NCBI RefSeq assembly: GCF_028657195.3
Contig: NZ_JANCPR020000003.1
Location: 124,001-188,000 of the forward strand
Reading direction: 5' to 3'
Length of the DNA: 64,000 nt
DNA from: Streptomyces iconiensis
GTDB taxonomy: Bacteria > Actinomycetota > Actinomycetes > Streptomycetales > Streptomycetaceae
The notes under the pieces are model-generated. The model was not told the origin of the DNA, made no database searches, and saw only the letters and a list, made by a program, of their open reading frames with translations. Both the position numbers and the translations under genes were made by a program. Positions 42,672-52,544 of the stretch are shown in pieces (position 1 is the first letter of the stretch; every line of letters begins with the position of its first letter).

Positions 42672-45215
42672 TTACGCCAGGCCGGCCCGCCGCAGCGCCT
42701 CGGCCATCTCACTGTTGCCGGGTGCCGGAGCCGAGGACCCCGCGCCGCGCCGCTTCCCGGCACCGGCACCGCCGCCGCCCTTGGCCCCTGCGCCGCCACC
42801 CTTGGCGGCTGCGCCGCCCTTGGGCGCACCGCCCTCGCCCTGCCGCTGACGGGGTGCGCCACCGCCCTTGCCGCCGCCGGTGGCGTTGCCGCCCGCGCCG
42901 CGTGCCCCGCCGCGCGTGCCGCCGTTGCCGCCGCCACGCTGGCGGGATCCCTCGCGGCCCTCACGCCCGCGCCGGGTCGAGGAGCCGCCCTCCGCTTCGG
43001 CCTCCTCGTCCAGCCGCAGCGTGAGCGAGATGCGCTTGCGGGCCTCGTCCACCTCCTGGACCTTGACCCTGACGATGTCGCCGGGCTTGACCACGTCGCG
43101 CGGGTCCTTCACGAATGTCTTCGACATCGCCGAGACATGCACCAGACCGTCCTGGTGCACCCCGACGTCCACGAAGGCACCGAAGGCGGCGACGTTCGTC
43201 ACCACGCCCTCCAGCACCATTCCGGGCTCCAGGTCGGTCAGCTTCTCGACGCCTTCCCTGAAGCTCGCCGTACGGAAGGCCGGCCGGGGGTCACGGCCCG
43301 GCTTCTCCAGCTCGCGCAGGATGTCGGTGACGGTCGGCAGCCCGATGGTGGGCGCGTTCCCCGAACCGCCGTCCCCTGCGGGGCCCTTCACGAAGTCCTT
43401 GGGGTCCAGGGCGCGCAGCACGGTGGAGTTGCCGATGAGCGAGGGAACGTCCGTGCCGGCCGCCTTCACCATGTCCCGCACCACCGGATACGCCTCCGGG
43501 TGCACGGCCGAGGCGTCCAGCGGGTCGTCTCCGCCCAGGACACGCAGGAAGCCGGCGCACTGCTCGAACGCCTTGGGGCCGAGCCGCGCGACGTCCTTCA
43601 GCTCCTTCCTGCTCTTGAACGGGCCGTTGCCGTCCCGGTGCGCCACGATGTTCTCGGCCAGTACGGAGCCGATGCCCGAAACCCGCGAAAGCAGCGGTGC
43701 CGACGCGGTGTTGACGTCCACACCGACGCCGTTCACACAGTCCTCGACGACCGCGTCCAGCGAGCGCGACAGCTTCATCTCGGACAGGTCGTGCTGGTAC
43801 TGGCCCACGCCGATCGACTTCGGGTCGATCTTCACCAGCTCGGCCAGCGGGTCCTGGAGCCGCCGCGCGATGGAGACGGCGCCGCGCAGTGACACATCCA
43901 GCTCGGGCAGCTCCCGTGAGGCGTAGGCGGAAGCGGAGTAGACCGAGGCGCCGGCCTCCGAGACCATGACCTTGGTCAGCTTCAAACCTGGCTTGGCCGT
44001 GAGGAGTTCGCCCGCGAGCTTGTCGGTCTCCCTTGAGGCCGTGCCGTTGCCGATCGCGATCAGATCGACGCCGTGCTCCTCGGTGAGCGCGGCCAGCTTG
44101 GCCAGGGACTCGTCCCAGCGCTTGTGCGGAGCGTGCGGATAGATCGTGTCCGTGGCCGCGACCTTGCCTGTCGCGTCGATCACGGCGACCTTGACGCCCG
44201 TACGCAGACCGGGGTCGAGACCGAGCGTCGTGCGCGCACCCGCGGGGGCCGCGAGCAGCAGGTCGCGCAGGTTCGAGGCGAAGACCCGCACCGCCTCGTC
44301 CTCGGCCGCCGTCCGCAGCCGGGTACGCAGGTCGATGCCCAGGTGTACGAGGACACGCGTGCGCCAGGCCCAGCGCACCGTCTCGGCCAGCCACGGGTCG
44401 GCGGGCCTGCCCTCGTCACGCACGCCGAAGCGGTTTGCGATGGAACGCTCGTACCAGCTCGGTCCTGGCTCGCTCGCTGAAGCCTCGGCCGGCTCGGGGT
44501 CCAGGTCGAGGTCGAGGATCTCTTCCTTCTCGCCCCGCAGCATCGCCAGCACGCGGTGCGAGGGCAGTGCGGTGAAGTCCTCGGCGAAGTCGAAGTAGTC
44601 GGCGAACTTCGCGCCCTGCTCCTCCTTGCCCTCCCGGACCCTGGAGGCCAGCCGTCCCTTGTTCCACATGCGGTCGCGCAGGGCGCCGATCAGGTCGGCG
44701 TCCTCGCTGAAGCGCTCGGCGAGGATCGCGCGTGCGCCCTCCAGCGCGGCGGCCGGGTCGGCGACGCCCTTCTCGGCGTCGACGAACGCCGCGGCAGCCG
44801 CGGTCGGCTCCACCGTCGGATCGGCCAGCAGCCCCTCGGCGAGCGGTTCGAGACCGGCTTCGCGGGCGATCTGGGCCTTGGTGCGCCGCTTGGGCTTGTA
44901 CGGCAGGTAGATGTCCTCAAGGCGCGCCTTGGAGTCGGCCGCGCGGATCTGCGCCTCCAACTCCTCGGTGAGCTTCCCCTGGCCCCGCACGGACTCCAGG
45001 ATCGTCTCGCGGCGCTCCTCCAGCTCCCGCAGATAGCGCAGCCGCTCCTCAAGGGAGCGCAGCTGCGCGTCGTCGAGCATCTCGGTCGCTTCCTTGCGGT
45101 AGCGCGCGATGAACGGCACGGTCGACCCGCCGTCGAGCAGCTCGACCGCGGCGCTGACCTGCCGCTCGCGTACGCCGAGCTCCTCGGCGATCCTGCCTTC
45201 GATCGTCGTCGTCAC
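42672..45215 (-). CDS. tex: Tex-family RNA-binding transcription accessory protein
   Basis: An 847-residue Tex protein, a conserved nucleic-acid-binding factor linked to transcription. The N-terminal helical domain ([20 protein letters not shown], then [12 protein letters not shown]) is diagnostic. The YqgF-like RNase H fold follows ([20 protein letters not shown]), then helix-hairpin-helix segments ([19 protein letters not shown]). A C-terminal S1 domain lies at about 655-725 ([20 protein letters not shown], then [11 protein letters not shown]). The final 110 residues are a Gly/Ala/Lys/Arg-rich disordered tail, longer than in most Tex proteins and probably RNA-binding. The GTG start at 45215 fits the family N-terminus. 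Confidence 0.93.
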   Translation of the reverse strand: MTTTIEGRIAEELGVRERQVSAAVELLDGGSTVPFIARYRKEATEMLDDAQLRSLEERLRYLRELEERRETILESVRGQGKLTEELEAQIRAADSKARLEDIYLPYKPKRRTKAQIAREAGLEPLAEGLLADPTVEPTAAAAAFVDAEKGVADPAAALEGARAILAERFSEDADLIGALRDRMWNKGRLASRVREGKEEQGAKFADYFDFAEDFTALPSHRVLAMLRGEKEEILDLDLDPEPAEASASEPGPSWYERSIANRFGVRDEGRPADPWLAETVRWAWRTRVLVHLGIDLRTRLRTAAEDEAVRVFASNLRDLLLAAPAGARTTLGLDPGLRTGVKVAVIDATGKVAATDTIYPHAPHKRWDESLAKLAALTEEHGVDLIAIGNGTASRETDKLAGELLTAKPGLKLTKVMVSEAGASVYSASAYASRELPELDVSLRGAVSIARRLQDPLAELVKIDPKSIGVGQYQHDLSEMKLSRSLDAVVEDCVNGVGVDVNTASAPLLSRVSGIGSVLAENIVAHRDGNGPFKSRKELKDVARLGPKAFEQCAGFLRVLGGDDPLDASAVHPEAYPVVRDMVKAAGTDVPSLIGNSTVLRALDPKDFVKGPAGDGGSGNAPTIGLPTVTDILRELEKPGRDPRPAFRTASFREGVEKLTDLEPGMVLEGVVTNVAAFGAFVDVGVHQDGLVHVSAMSKTFVKDPRDVVKPGDIVRVKVQEVDEARKRISLTLRLDEEAEAEGGSSTRRGREGREGSRQRGGGNGGTRGGARGAGGNATGGGKGGGAPRQRQGEGGAPKGGAAAKGGGAGAKGGGGAGAGKRRGAGSSAPAPGNSEMAEALRRAGLA

Positions 45216-45429
45216 GATGGTTCGTTCCGCCTTCTCGGTGCTGTGGTCCCCCGGTGAGCCTGCATTGTGGCAGGTGACTCCGACAGTGCGGGGAAGGCGG
45301 GGCGGCCGGTGGCCTGCGCCGCACCGTCCACCCGGGGTGGGTCTCCGCCCCGCCGTACTGCCCCGCCGTCCTGCTCCGACGTACTGTCCTGCCGTTCCCC
45401 TGACCTGCTCTGACCTGACCTGCCCCGCC
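45216..45429. repeat. 214-bp spacer with CTGACCTG and CCCCGCCGT repeats
   Basis: Just beyond the 3' end of the leftward SCO6745-type gene, CTGACCTG-like words repeat four times (about 45399-45425). Upstream of that, imperfect CCGCCGT-CTGCTCC-like units recur (45350-45395). The part next to tex holds its presumed promoter. No gene seen. Confidence 0.5.
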
Positions 45430-46302
45430 TCAGTCCTTGCCGATCAGGTCGGCGGGGAAGGCGCCGGCCTCAAGAGCCGTCTTCACGAAACCGCTCGCCA
45501 GCTCCGTCAGCCGTGCGACCCCCTCGGCGCCCAGGAGTTCGTAGGGCGCACGGTCCAGCCTGTCCGTGTCCTCCTCCAGCCGCTGACGCAGGGCCGTGCC
45601 GCGCTCGGTGAGTTCCCCGTCGCCGCCGAGCAGCCCGCGCTCGACCAGCCGCGCCTGCGCCGCCGACCAGTCCTGCGCGTTGTAGCCCCGCGTCCCCATG
45701 GCCCACTTGGGCCTGATGCCGCGCCCGCTGGCGGTGTGGCTCACCACGGCTTCCAGGGGGCCGAGTTCGGCGTTCTGGAGTGCGGCGATGTGCCCGTCGC
45801 CCCGGTGTTCGCGCAGCAGCGTGGCGGCGTGCCACAGGGCGAGGTGCGGTGCCTGGGCCACGGGCGGTACGGGCAGGTCGGCGTTGGCGGCGTAGAGCGG
45901 GCGCCCGGCGCGCACGCAGCCCTCGGCCGCGCGCAGCGCGAGCCGCGCGGCCTCGGCCATCTCGCCGGAGGCGACGGTCTCCTCGCCGAGCAGCCGCCGC
46001 AGGGTCGCGTCGACGGCACGCAGCCGCGCGGCGAGCACCGTCTCGGGGGAGGCCGACTCCCAGACCTCGGGGATGAAACGGGCGACGAGGGTGTGGCTGT
46101 AGTTGTAGAACGTGGCCGTCACGGTGCCGGCCGTCGCCGCGCCCAGCGGCGCGGCCCGTACCGCGAGGTTGACCGCCTGGGGGTCGTCGATCCCGTAGGG
46201 CGCGAGTTCCTTCCCCAGTGCCGGCGAGAAGTAGAGCGCGGAGTGCAGAGAGTTCAGGGCGTTGTGACAGCGCCGCCCGGCGCGTTCGGGGAGTGATGTC
46301 AT
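45430..46302 (-). CDS. SCO6745-type helical protein of unknown function
   Basis: A 290-residue protein that matches, from memory, the actinobacterial family named after S. coelicolor SCO6745. It opens with [20 protein letters not shown] and [14 protein letters not shown]. It is mostly alpha-helical, with a winged-helix-like segment near residues 205-250 ([20 protein letters not shown], then [11 protein letters not shown]), reminiscent of MarR-type folds. No catalytic motif is evident. It is co-directional with the enoyl-CoA hydratase gene 76 bp upstream and with tex downstream. Function unknown. Confidence 0.75.
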   Translation of the reverse strand: MTSLPERAGRRCHNALNSLHSALYFSPALGKELAPYGIDDPQAVNLAVRAAPLGAATAGTVTATFYNYSHTLVARFIPEVWESASPETVLAARLRAVDATLRRLLGEETVASGEMAEAARLALRAAEGCVRAGRPLYAANADLPVPPVAQAPHLALWHAATLLREHRGDGHIAALQNAELGPLEAVVSHTASGRGIRPKWAMGTRGYNAQDWSAAQARLVERGLLGGDGELTERGTALRQRLEEDTDRLDRAPYELLGAEGVARLTELASGFVKTALEAGAFPADLIGKD

Positions 46303-46378
46303 GCCCGTACGCTACCGGGGGGTACGTACGACCTGAAGAGCAGGGGAAGCAGCGGTTCCGGCGCCGTGCCCAGTGTCT

Positions 46379-47164
46379 TCAGCGCGCCGAACTGCCCGTG
46401 CCGCGCGGCCAGTTGAACTGCGGAGCGCGCCGTTCCAGGAACGCGGTCACCCCCTCGGCCGCCTCCGCGCACGCCGCTGACTCACGCTGCCAGTGCGCGA
46501 TACGGTCAGGCCCCGTACGCCCGTCGGCGAACTCCTTGGCCGCGGCCTGCGTCAGCGCCGAGCGCGTGGTGAGCCTCCGCGCGAAGTCCTCCACGCGGCC
46601 CTGAAGTCCGTCCCCGGGGTGCACCTCGTCCACCAGCCCCGTCCGCAGGGCGCGTGCGGCGTCGATCAGTTCGCCCGAGAAGAGCAGATACTTCGCGGCC
46701 GAGGGACCCACGAGCCGGACGAGCCGTTCGGTCGAGGAGGCGGCGTAGACGATGCCCAGCTTGGCCGGTGTGATGCCGAAGAGCGCGTCCTCGGAGGCGA
46801 ACCGCAGGTCACAGGCTGCCGCGAGCTGACAGCCGCCCCCGACACAGTAGCCGCGCACGGCGGCCAGCGTGGGCTTGGGAAAGGCGGCCAGCGCCTCCTC
46901 GGCTGCGACCGCCATGCCCTGCTGCGCCTGGGCGGGCCCGCCGTCGGCCGGTGCGCGCAGGGCGCTGATGTCGGCGCCGGCGCAGAAGGTGCCCTCGGCT
47001 CCGGTCAGTACGAGGGCGCGTACCCCCGCGTCCGCCGCGAGGTCCTGGAGCAGCGCGGGAAGGCGGTGCCACATGTCCGGCGTCATGGCGTTGCGCTTGG
47101 CCGGGTGGTGGATCGTGACGGTCGCGACGCCGTCGTCCCGCGTGGTGAGCAGAGTCGGCTCCAT
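46379..47164 (-). CDS. Enoyl-CoA hydratase/isomerase family protein
   Basis: A 261-residue crotonase-fold protein. The oxyanion-hole strands are GTFCAGADISALRAP and AVRGYCVGGGCQLAAACDLR. Of the usual catalytic acids, the position after GGGC holds Gln rather than Glu. The second position is in the segment FGITPAKLGIVYAASSTERL. This suggests a variant activity (isomerase, hydrolase or other acyl-CoA chemistry) rather than a classical hydratase. ATG 47164 opens the domain; the longer upstream frame is non-conserved. It may be transcribed with the SCO6745-type gene. Confidence 0.85.
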   Translation of the reverse strand: MEPTLLTTRDDGVATVTIHHPAKRNAMTPDMWHRLPALLQDLAADAGVRALVLTGAEGTFCAGADISALRAPADGGPAQAQQGMAVAAEEALAAFPKPTLAAVRGYCVGGGCQLAAACDLRFASEDALFGITPAKLGIVYAASSTERLVRLVGPSAAKYLLFSGELIDAARALRTGLVDEVHPGDGLQGRVEDFARRLTTRSALTQAAAKEFADGRTGPDRIAHWQRESAACAEAAEGVTAFLERRAPQFNWPRGTGSSAR

Positions 47165-47297
47165 GCGCGTGATCGTATCCGCGCGGTCTTCGGAGGCTGC
47201 GGAGGTGGGGTCAGGGAGGGGCGGACGCCAACGCAAGATCAGTCATAGAGGCGATCGGGGCGTAAGTCTTCTGTCAATTGCCATCGATAAGTGCCGA

Positions 47298-47362
47298 CTT
47301 GCAGTCAGCGGACCGGACCAGGCCCTTGCAGTACCAACACTCGGTGCAAGTGCATCTGCAAG
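47298..47362 (+). promoter_or_regulatory. Cluster of four CTTGCA/TGCAAG boxes
   Basis: CTTGCA occurs at 47298-47303 and 47325-47330, and its inverse TGCAAG at 47345-47350 and 47357-47362. The inner pair forms an inverted repeat with a 14-bp spacer. All four lie in the 120 bp before the ATP-binding protein gene. Similar CTTGCA-rich sites are, from memory, associated with XRE/DUF397-type regulator loci in streptomycetes. Confidence 0.5.
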
Positions 47363-47418
47363 CACACCCAATGCACGGAGAGTTGGATCGTGACAACCGA
47401 GGAGAGCGGGGTGCGGAG

Positions 47419-48060
47419 ATGGAGAGCCGCGGTGGGCATCTGCCTGGCGTCGTCGGCGAGGCTCCCCCGGGCATGGGGAGAGCGGTTTCCCTGGGCGCGG
47501 GAGGACGAGCTCCGGTCGCGACGCCGGTGCAGGAGCGTACCGAGCGTCAGGAGTGTGCCGTGCGGGTAGAGCCGCAACGCCCCGAACGCCCGGAACGCGC
47601 CGGCCGGTCCGACCCTCCCGGCCTGCCCGGACTCCGCCCCTACGACGGTCCCTGGCGGTTCACGGCGCAGGCCGACGACGCCTCGGTCCCGCGCCTGCGG
47701 CACGAGGTGCGGGACCTGATCAGGCGCCAGGCGACACCGGTCTCCGACGACGTGCTGGACAGCCTGTTGCTGATCCTCTCCGAGCTGGTCACCAACGCCG
47801 TACGGCACGCGGCGCTGCTCTCACCCGAGATCGGCGTCGAGGTCTCACTCGGAGGCGGCCTGCTGCGGGTGGCGGTCGAGGACGATCACCCCTACCGCCC
47901 CAAGGCGCTGGAGGCCGAGCCGTTCCTGGAGCACACGAGCGGTCGCGGCCTGCTGCTGGTCAAGGCGCTCACGGACGAGGCGGGCGGCGTCTGCGACGTC
48001 GAGCAGACGGGCACGGGCGGCAAGGTCATCTGGGCCGCGCTGCCGCTGACCCCGCCCTGA
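47419..48060 (+). CDS. ATP-binding anti-sigma-factor-like protein (HATPase_c_2)
   Basis: A protein of up to 213 residues whose C-terminal 130 residues form a GHKL ATPase domain of the RsbW/SpoIIAB type. SLLLILSELVTNAVRHAALL is the N-box, VEDDHPYRPK the G1-like box, and HTSGRGLLLVKALTDE the G2 box. Streptomyces encodes many such small regulators, which bind sigma factors or other partners. The N-terminal 80 residues are disordered and Arg/Pro/Glu-rich. The start is uncertain: ATG 47419 is used, while GTG 47560 would give a compact 166-residue protein starting just before the domain. Confidence 0.78.
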   Translation: MESRGGHLPGVVGEAPPGMGRAVSLGAGGRAPVATPVQERTERQECAVRVEPQRPERPERAGRSDPPGLPGLRPYDGPWRFTAQADDASVPRLRHEVRDLIRRQATPVSDDVLDSLLLILSELVTNAVRHAALLSPEIGVEVSLGGGLLRVAVEDDHPYRPKALEAEPFLEHTSGRGLLLVKALTDEAGGVCDVEQTGTGGKVIWAALPLTPP

Positions 48061-48108
48061 TGCGCGCCCGGAACCGCAGAACGCCCCCCGGCCTCGTAGA
48101 TCGCGGTG

Positions 48109-48669
48109 TCACCAGCCTCCGGCGCCGCCGGTCACCTCGCGGATCGCCGGACGCGCGGCATCCAGCACCGTCATGAACCAGGTGGAGAACGGGTCGCTCG
48201 CGTGCCGTTCCCGCAGCTCGTTCCAGGAGACGAAGGCCGTCTCGGAGATCTCCTCGGGATCGGGACGCAGCGTGTCGTCCAGCAGCCCGACGAAGAGATG
48301 GTTGAACTCCTGCTCGACCAGCCCGGATTCGGGGTCCGGGTGGTTGTAGCGCACCGTTCCCGCCTCGCGCATCAAAGAGGGAGCGGCCCCCAACTCCTCG
48401 CCCACGCGCCGCGCGGCGGCGGCGAACGGCGGCTCCTGCGGATACGGGTGTCCGCAGCAGGTGTTGGACCACACACCGGGGGAGTGGTACTTCCCCAGGG
48501 CGCGGCGCTGAAGCAGCAGCCTCCCCTTGCTGTCGAAGAGGAAGACGGAGAACGCTCTGTGCAGCCGGCCAGGAGGCACATGGGCGGAGAGCTTTTCCGC
48601 GGTGCCGATCGTCGTCCCGTCCTCATCGACCAGTTCGAGCATGATCGGGGCCGCTGAGCTGTTCGCCAT
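48109..48669 (-). CDS. idi: Isopentenyl-diphosphate delta-isomerase, type I
   Basis: A 186-residue Nudix-fold isomerase interconverting IPP and DMAPP. Metal-ligand His30 and His37, catalytic Cys72 in NTCCGHP, His74 and the Glu119/Glu121 pair (LVEQEFNH) align with the E. coli enzyme, with the same His-His spacing. ATG 48669 has AAGAAGGA at good spacing; an ATG six bases earlier is unlikely. It feeds isoprenoid synthesis, fitting the hopanoid operon 12 kb away, and seems to be transcribed alone. Confidence 0.92.
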   Translation of the reverse strand: MANSSAAPIMLELVDEDGTTIGTAEKLSAHVPPGRLHRAFSVFLFDSKGRLLLQRRALGKYHSPGVWSNTCCGHPYPQEPPFAAAARRVGEELGAAPSLMREAGTVRYNHPDPESGLVEQEFNHLFVGLLDDTLRPDPEEISETAFVSWNELRERHASDPFSTWFMTVLDAARPAIREVTGGAGGW

Positions 48670-48778
48670 GTTCATCCTTCTTGTGGGCCTGTGGACAGCG
48701 CGATCCAGTGTGCCGTAGTCGGCGTGCCAACTCCGCATTGTGAGCGCGTCTGTCCACACCGCACACGGAAAGGCGCCT

Positions 48779-49765
48779 TCAGGAAGCCGGTCCGGCCGCC
48801 TCCGGGTGGTGCAGCAGCCAGCCTTCCCATGCGGAGGCCACCATGTCCCGCACGCCGAAGCGCGGGGCCCACCGCAGCTCCTTGCTGATCCGTTCGCAGG
48901 CCGCCACCACCCGGGCCGGATCGCCCGCGCGGCGCGGCACGACCTGGGCGGCGGGCTCGTGCCTGCCGGTGACCTCGGCGACGAGGCCGGCCATCTCCCG
49001 CACGGAGACGCCGTCGCCCGTGCCGACGTTCACCGTGAGGTCGCCGCCCGTACCGCTCATCGCGCGGGCGGCGGCGACATGGGCCTCGGCCAGGTCCTGT
49101 ACGTGGATGTAGTCACGGACGCACGTGCCGTCAGGAGTGGGGTAGTCGTCGCCGAAGATGCGCGGGGCCTCACCGCGCGTGAGCGCGTCGAAGAACATCG
49201 GGACGATGTTGAAGACGCCCGTGTCGGCGAGCGCGGGTTCGGCAGCGCCGGCGACGTTGAAGTACCGCAGACAGGCCGTTTCCAGGCCGTGTGCGTGACC
49301 TGTCGCGCGCACCAGCCACTCGCCGGCGAGCTTGGTCTCGCCGTAGGGGTTCATCGGAACGGCCGGGGTGTCCTCCGTCACCAGGTCCACGTCCGGCATG
49401 CCGTAGACGGCGGCGGAGGAGGAGAAGACGAAGCGCCGCACCCCGGCGGCGACGACCGCCTCCAGCAGCACGGTCAGTCCGTGCACGTTCTCCTCGTAGT
49501 AGCGCAGCGGCTGTTCGACGGATTCGCCGACCTGCTTCTTCGCCGCGAGATGGATCACACCGGTGACACCGTGCTCCGTGAACGTGCGGTCCAGCAGCGC
49601 TCTGTCCAGCACGGAACCGCGTACGAGAGGTACCTGCGCCGGCAGTCGTGCGGGGATGCCGCTGGAAACGTCGTCCAGCGCCACGGCATCCTCACCCGCC
49701 GTCACCATGGCCCGCGCCACGTGGGCTCCGATGTAGCCGGCCCCGCCTGTGATCAACCATGTCAT
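48779..49765 (-). CDS. galE: UDP-glucose 4-epimerase
   Basis: A 328-residue extended short-chain dehydrogenase. ITGGAGYIGAHVARAM is the NAD-binding motif, FVFSSSAAVYG holds the catalytic Ser, and NPYGETK provides Tyr141 and Lys145. DGTCVRDYIHVQDLAEAH is the GalE signature. It makes UDP-galactose from UDP-glucose. Divergent from the DUF5941 gene and next to a glycosyltransferase/exporter cluster, it probably supplies an activated sugar for envelope glycans. Confidence 0.9.
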   Translation of the reverse strand: MTWLITGGAGYIGAHVARAMVTAGEDAVALDDVSSGIPARLPAQVPLVRGSVLDRALLDRTFTEHGVTGVIHLAAKKQVGESVEQPLRYYEENVHGLTVLLEAVVAAGVRRFVFSSSAAVYGMPDVDLVTEDTPAVPMNPYGETKLAGEWLVRATGHAHGLETACLRYFNVAGAAEPALADTGVFNIVPMFFDALTRGEAPRIFGDDYPTPDGTCVRDYIHVQDLAEAHVAAARAMSGTGGDLTVNVGTGDGVSVREMAGLVAEVTGRHEPAAQVVPRRAGDPARVVAACERISKELRWAPRFGVRDMVASAWEGWLLHHPEAAGPAS

Positions 49766-49971
49766 GCGGGAACCCTATCGGGCCGCGGTTTGTGGGCCGC
49801 CGCCATGATCGACCATGCTGGCCGAAGCGGGCGCCGGGTGGGCAACGCCGGTGCGGTGAACGCTCGGTGAAGGCTCGCTCCGACGATCCGATACTCTCTG
49901 CCGACGTGCTGCCCGCCCCCCGACCGGGCGAGGACGCGCGTCCTGCCCGCTGCCTGCTGTCCCCTGCGCGG

Positions 49972-51810
49972 GTGCGCCAGCTTCCGAGGAGTGAGTTCGT
50001 TCTGTCGACCGCTATTCTCACCGGTCCGCCGGTCGCCGGGTCGTCGCTGGAGAGCGACCTGCGGTCGCTCGGCTTCGAGGTGCGCGTGGCCGCTGACCCC
50101 GCCGGGGTGACCGCTGCCGTCTCCGCCGCACCGGTGAGCGAGCGGGTCGCCCTGGTCGACCCCGGCTTCGTGGGCCACACCCACGCGCTGCGCCTGGCAC
50201 TCACCGACCCCCGCTTCCCCGCGGGTGCGGTGCCCGGCGCCGTCGGCATCGCGCCCAAGGCGCGGGAGACGCTCGCGAAGTCCCTGCCGGCGACCCCGCC
50301 CACCGCGGACAGCGTGGCCGGGCTCCTGGAAGCGGAAGGCGTCGGCGTGCACCGCCCGGAACTGGGGGTACTCGTCGCCACCGTGCCCGGTGACGAGGAG
50401 GAGCGCCGTGCGGCCGAGGCGGCCGTCGCCGCCGTCGACGACGAGGCCGTACGGCTCCGCTCGGCCGTGAAGTCCCGCGACGGCTTCTTCACCACTTTCT
50501 GCGTGAGCCCCTACTCCCGCTACCTCGCCCGCTGGAGCGCGCGCAGAGGGCTGACTCCGAACCAGGTCACCACGGCCTCACTGATCACAGCCCTCATCGC
50601 CGCCGCCTGTGCGGCGACAGGAGAGCGCGGCGGATACATCGCGGCCGGTGTGCTGCTGATCGCCTCGTTCGTGCTGGATGCGACGGACGGCCAGCTCGCC
50701 CGCTACGACCTCCAGTACTCCAAGCTCGGCGCCTGGCTGGACGCGACATTCGACCGGGCGAAGGAGTACGCGTACTACGCGGGCCTCGCCCTCGGTGCGG
50801 CCCGCGCCGACGGCGATGACGTATGGGTACTCGCGCTCGGCGCGATGCTGCTGATGACCGCGCGGCACACCGTCGACTTCTCCTTCGCCGAGTCCCACGC
50901 GGGCTCCACAGCCAACACAGCCAACACAGCCAATACGAGCCCGACGGCCGCGCTCTCCGACAAGCTGGACAGCGCCGGCTGGACCGTATGGCTACGCCGC
51001 ATGATCGTGCTGCCGATCGGCGAGCGCTGGGCGCTGATCGCGGTACTGACGGCGGCGACCACCCCGCGTATCACCTTTGCCGTCCTGCTGATCGCGGGCG
51101 CCTTCGCCGCTTGCTACACCACCGCGGGCCGTCTGCTGCGCTCGCTGACCCGCAGGGCCGCGCGTACCGACCAGGCGGCGGGTGCGGTGGCCGCGCTCGC
51201 CGACAGCGGCCCGCCGGCCGGGGCCTGTGCCCGTGCGCTGGGCTCCATGCGCCTGCCGCGCTTCGGAGCGCCCGCTGTGGCACTGCTCGGTACGGCGGTG
51301 ATCCTGGCCACCGCGTTCTGGACCCCGCTGGGCGGCGTCTGGCCTGTGGTGGCTGCCCTCTTCTACGTCCTCTGCTCCGGTGTGGCCGTCTCGCGCCCCC
51401 TCAAGGGGTCCCTGGACTGGCTGCTTCCGCCCCTCTTCCGTATAGCGGAATACGGCACCATCCTGGTGCTGGCCGCCCGATCCGGCGCAGACGCCGCTGT
51501 GCCCGCGGCTTTCGGGCTGGTCGCGGCGGTCGCCTACCATCACTACGACACGGTGTACCGCATCCGCGGCGGCACCGGTGCGCCTCCGCACTGGCTGGTG
51601 CGGGCGGTCGGGGGGCACGAAGGACGGACCCTGGTGGTCACGATCGCCGCAGCTCTCTGGCTGGGCGGCACTGATCACGCTCAAGGCTTCAGTATTGCGC
51701 TGACCGCGCTCGCCGTGGTCATCGCCGCCGTGGTGCTCACCGAGAGCATCCGTTTCTGGGTGTCCTCGCAAGCACCCGCTGTACACGACGAAACAGGAGA
51801 ACCCGCATGA
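49972..51810 (+). CDS. DUF5941 / CDP-alcohol phosphatidyltransferase membrane protein
   Basis: A protein of about 612 residues. An N-terminal cytosolic region of about 150 residues (STAILTGPPVAGSSLESDLR...) is followed by a CDP-alcohol phosphotransferase domain. That domain has the motif DATDGQLARYDLQYSKLGAW and then LDATFDR, matching DGxxAR...G...D...D. Further membrane helices of the DUF5941 type extend to residue 590. It should transfer a CDP-activated alcohol phosphate to an acceptor in the membrane. The start is unresolved: GTG 49972 is the nearest usual start codon, GTG 49906 or 49867 are possible, and CTG 50002 is the codon best spaced from GAGGAG (49985-49990). Its stop overlaps the next gene (ATGA). 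Confidence 0.8.
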   Translation: MRQLPRSEFVLSTAILTGPPVAGSSLESDLRSLGFEVRVAADPAGVTAAVSAAPVSERVALVDPGFVGHTHALRLALTDPRFPAGAVPGAVGIAPKARETLAKSLPATPPTADSVAGLLEAEGVGVHRPELGVLVATVPGDEEERRAAEAAVAAVDDEAVRLRSAVKSRDGFFTTFCVSPYSRYLARWSARRGLTPNQVTTASLITALIAAACAATGERGGYIAAGVLLIASFVLDATDGQLARYDLQYSKLGAWLDATFDRAKEYAYYAGLALGAARADGDDVWVLALGAMLLMTARHTVDFSFAESHAGSTANTANTANTSPTAALSDKLDSAGWTVWLRRMIVLPIGERWALIAVLTAATTPRITFAVLLIAGAFAACYTTAGRLLRSLTRRAARTDQAAGAVAALADSGPPAGACARALGSMRLPRFGAPAVALLGTAVILATAFWTPLGGVWPVVAALFYVLCSGVAVSRPLKGSLDWLLPPLFRIAEYGTILVLAARSGADAAVPAAFGLVAAVAYHHYDTVYRIRGGTGAPPHWLVRAVGGHEGRTLVVTIAAALWLGGTDHAQGFSIALTALAVVIAAVVLTESIRFWVSSQAPAVHDETGEPA

Positions 51811-52544
51811 TCGGCCTCGTGCTGGCCGCCGGCGCCGGAAGGCGTCTGCGCCCCTACACCGACACCCTCCCCAAGGCCCTGGTGCCCGTTGACGGTGACA
51901 CGACCGTCCTCGACATCGCGCTGGCCAACTTCGCCGAGGTCGGGCTCACCGATGTCGCCGTCGTCGTGGGCTACCGCAAGGAGGCGGTGTACGAGCGCCA
52001 GGCGGCCCTGGAAGAGAAGTACGGCGTCAAGCTGACCCTCATCGACAACGACAAGGCGGAGGAGTGGAACAACGCCTACTCCCTCTACTGCGCCCGTGAG
52101 GTCTTCAAGCAGGGCGTGCTCCTGGCCAACGGCGACACCGTCCACCCCGTCTCCGTCGAGAAGACGCTGCTGGAGGCGCGCGGCGACGGCAAGAAGATCA
52201 TCCTCGCCCTCGACACGGTGAAGGACCTCGCCGACGAGGAGATGAAGGTCGTCGTCGACCCCGCCAAGGGCGTCCAGCGGATCACCAAGCTGATGGACCC
52301 GGCCGAGGCGACCGGCGAGTACATCGGCCTCACCCTCATCGAGGCCGAGGCGGGCGCCGAGCTGGCCGACGCGCTCAGGACCACCTTCGAGAAGGACCCG
52401 CAGCTCTACTACGAGGACGGGTACCAGGAGCTGGTCAACCGCGGCTTCAAGGTCGACGTGGCACCGATCGGCGACATCAAGTGGGTCGAGATCGACAACC
52501 ACGACGACCTCGCCAAGGGCAGGGAGATCGCATGCCAGTACTGA
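51807..52544 (+). CDS. Sugar/alcohol-phosphate nucleotidyltransferase (LicC/IPCT-like)
   Basis: A 245-residue nucleotidyltransferase. The N-terminal signature is LVLAAGAGRRLRPYTDTLPK, then ALVPV. VLLANGDTVHP carries the metal-binding Asp and DIKWVEIDNHDDL the second metal site. The closest families by eye are CTP:phosphocholine (LicC) and CTP:inositol-1-phosphate cytidylyltransferases. It would activate a polyol or alcohol phosphate as CDP- (or another NDP-) derivative for the two CDP-alcohol phosphotransferases flanking it. Translation is coupled to the preceding gene (ATGA overlap, CAGGAG upstream). Confidence 0.87.
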   Translation: MIGLVLAAGAGRRLRPYTDTLPKALVPVDGDTTVLDIALANFAEVGLTDVAVVVGYRKEAVYERQAALEEKYGVKLTLIDNDKAEEWNNAYSLYCAREVFKQGVLLANGDTVHPVSVEKTLLEARGDGKKIILALDTVKDLADEEMKVVVDPAKGVQRITKLMDPAEATGEYIGLTLIEAEAGAELADALRTTFEKDPQLYYEDGYQELVNRGFKVDVAPIGDIKWVEIDNHDDLAKGREIACQY

